Assembly (NCBI GenBank): GCA_001655205.1
Contig: LPNZ01008239.1
Span: 1 to 64,000 of the forward strand
DNA length: 64,000 nucleotides
Source of the DNA: Lenisia limosa
Lineage: Eukaryota > Breviatea
Reading direction: 5' to 3'
The translations under genes and the position numbers were made by a program. Within the stretch, counting starts at the first letter, position 1, and every line of letters starts with the position of its first letter. This document shows, piece after piece, positions 63,301 to 64,000 of the stretch. The notes beneath the pieces were generated by a model. It had not been told where the DNA came from. It saw nothing but the letters and a program-made list of their open reading frames with translations, and made no database searches.

Positions 63301-64000
63301 TATAACACAAACCTCCGATTTCTAGAACTAAAGATTCATTTTTGGCTGTCAATTCATCGACTCGAGTGTTGGCATCTAAAGTAAAATCAAGGTGGTGGAA
63401 CTAACAAACCGTTGAAATCATCCAATAGCTTCTTGAATTTCATCTCTTGCTCGGATCTAAGTGCGGCAGCTTGGTTTAGATCACGTTGCAAACTAGAATG
63501 TTTAATGAACATTTTCCAATCAAAGATACCTTTCAACTTGTTGGGTTAAGAAGTTGTTGTTTTCTGTGAATTCGTTTTGGAGTTTTTCACAGATATCCTT
63601 CGCTTCTTCAGCAACGATCTTGCGATCAATCGATTGCTAGTTTAAAGTGAGTTTAAAATTATCCATTCTACACAACTGGCAGATTATGAGGGAAAAGAGC
63701 AGAACACAAAGCCATATTATAACCGATTCTGTTTGCCAAAACAAAAATTGAATCAATAACCTACCTTCATCTCAAGGTCATGAAGAGCGGATTCCAAACA
63801 GTCAACCTGGGTTCTAGATTGAGCAAGCTGCTTTTCAAGATAGTTGATGGCCGCTCGGGCCGCACCTAAATCACCATGCTTCTCTTCCAACTCTAAAAAC
63901 ATATAAACGTTTCAAAAATATTGCATGGAATTTTAAAAAAATTCAAGCCAAAAGTTTGTTACATTTTTGGTGTAATACTATATGATATGCATATGGTATA
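60386..64000 (-). CDS. Long coiled-coil protein, 5' end beyond the window
   Basis: A minus-strand gene of many short exons, almost entirely heptad-like coiled coil, entering from the right edge. From the right: EEKHGDLGAARAAINYLEKQ, LQNEFTENNNFLTQQVERLQ, RVDELTAKNESLVLEIG, a Lys/Gln-rich repeated block ETQKKDLFYDFESHKKQ then ETQKKQLVLDHSIEIQKL (about 62600-62800), LSESLSLIDDLRTIHTEELE (about 61940-62030), LTDRVSKLEGDNEELTQEID (about 60990-61060), and the end LECVLDTCSKFENALNSQGP with LSPNELMM and TAA at 60386-60388. No head or motor domain is visible in the window, so I cannot tell whether this is a myosin-, kinesin-, golgin- or rootletin-like protein. At least 700 residues of coiled coil are present. 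Confidence 0.75.

Overview
This window is nuclear DNA from a unicellular, intron-rich eukaryote. The evidence is short GT-AG introns (about 40-100 bp) in every gene, AT-rich introns and universally eukaryotic products: condensin SMC4, LIS1, SAR1, LTV1, STRAP, RalGAP-alpha and PrimPol. RABL2, a small GTPase of intraflagellar transport, suggests a lineage that makes cilia or flagella. I cannot place the organism more precisely. The assembly has 15 runs of N: 1932-2042, 3676-3738, 7402-7488, 11070-11138, 12451-12465, 12638-12662, 19350-19456, 20551-20630, 22120-22281, 22582-22677, 33645-33725, 35482-35562, 38248-38356, 40541-40633 and 48122-48253. Many of them abut poly-G or poly-C tracts.

Layout from left to right, with strand: an unidentified membrane protein (-, runs off the left edge); a MUN-domain UNC13/PATROL1-like protein (+, about 2.2-9.19 kb); PrimPol (-, 9.5-14.6 kb); an 11-exon gene whose C-terminal half is a bacterial-type YgbA_NO domain behind a mitochondrial-type presequence (+, 15.6-18.1 kb); RalGAP-alpha/tuberin-like GAP (-, 18.3-27.6 kb); STRAP (+, 27.9-30.3 kb); an unidentified gene (-, 30.8-33.2 kb); a triple-SH3 coiled-coil protein (+, 34.2-39.3 kb); LTV1 (-, 39.5-44.3 kb); LIS1 (+, 44.6-47.8 kb); SAR1 (-, 47.9-49.4 kb); RABL2 (+, 49.9-51.2 kb); SMC4 (-, 51.7-58.5 kb); an unidentified gene (+, 59.1-60.2 kb); and a long coiled-coil protein (-, 60.4 kb to the right edge).

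All 15 genes alternate strictly between strands. Convergent gene ends lie about 100-520 bp apart, and several divergent pairs (LTV1/LIS1, RalGAP/STRAP, SAR1/RABL2) share intergenic regions of 300-500 bp. The introns carry degenerate ATATGATA/TACTATA sequence, several minisatellites, and three copies of a roughly 100-bp terminal-inverted-repeat element flanked by 8-bp duplications (hAT-type MITE). The genes do not form one pathway. Loose themes are membrane traffic and small-GTPase biology (MUN protein, RalGAP, SAR1, RABL2, SH3 protein), cytoskeleton (LIS1), chromosome and DNA maintenance (SMC4, PrimPol) and ribosome/RNP assembly (LTV1, STRAP).

The item most worth following up is the YgbA_NO-domain gene: a domain known mainly from bacteria, in an intron-bearing and probably mitochondrion-targeted eukaryotic gene.
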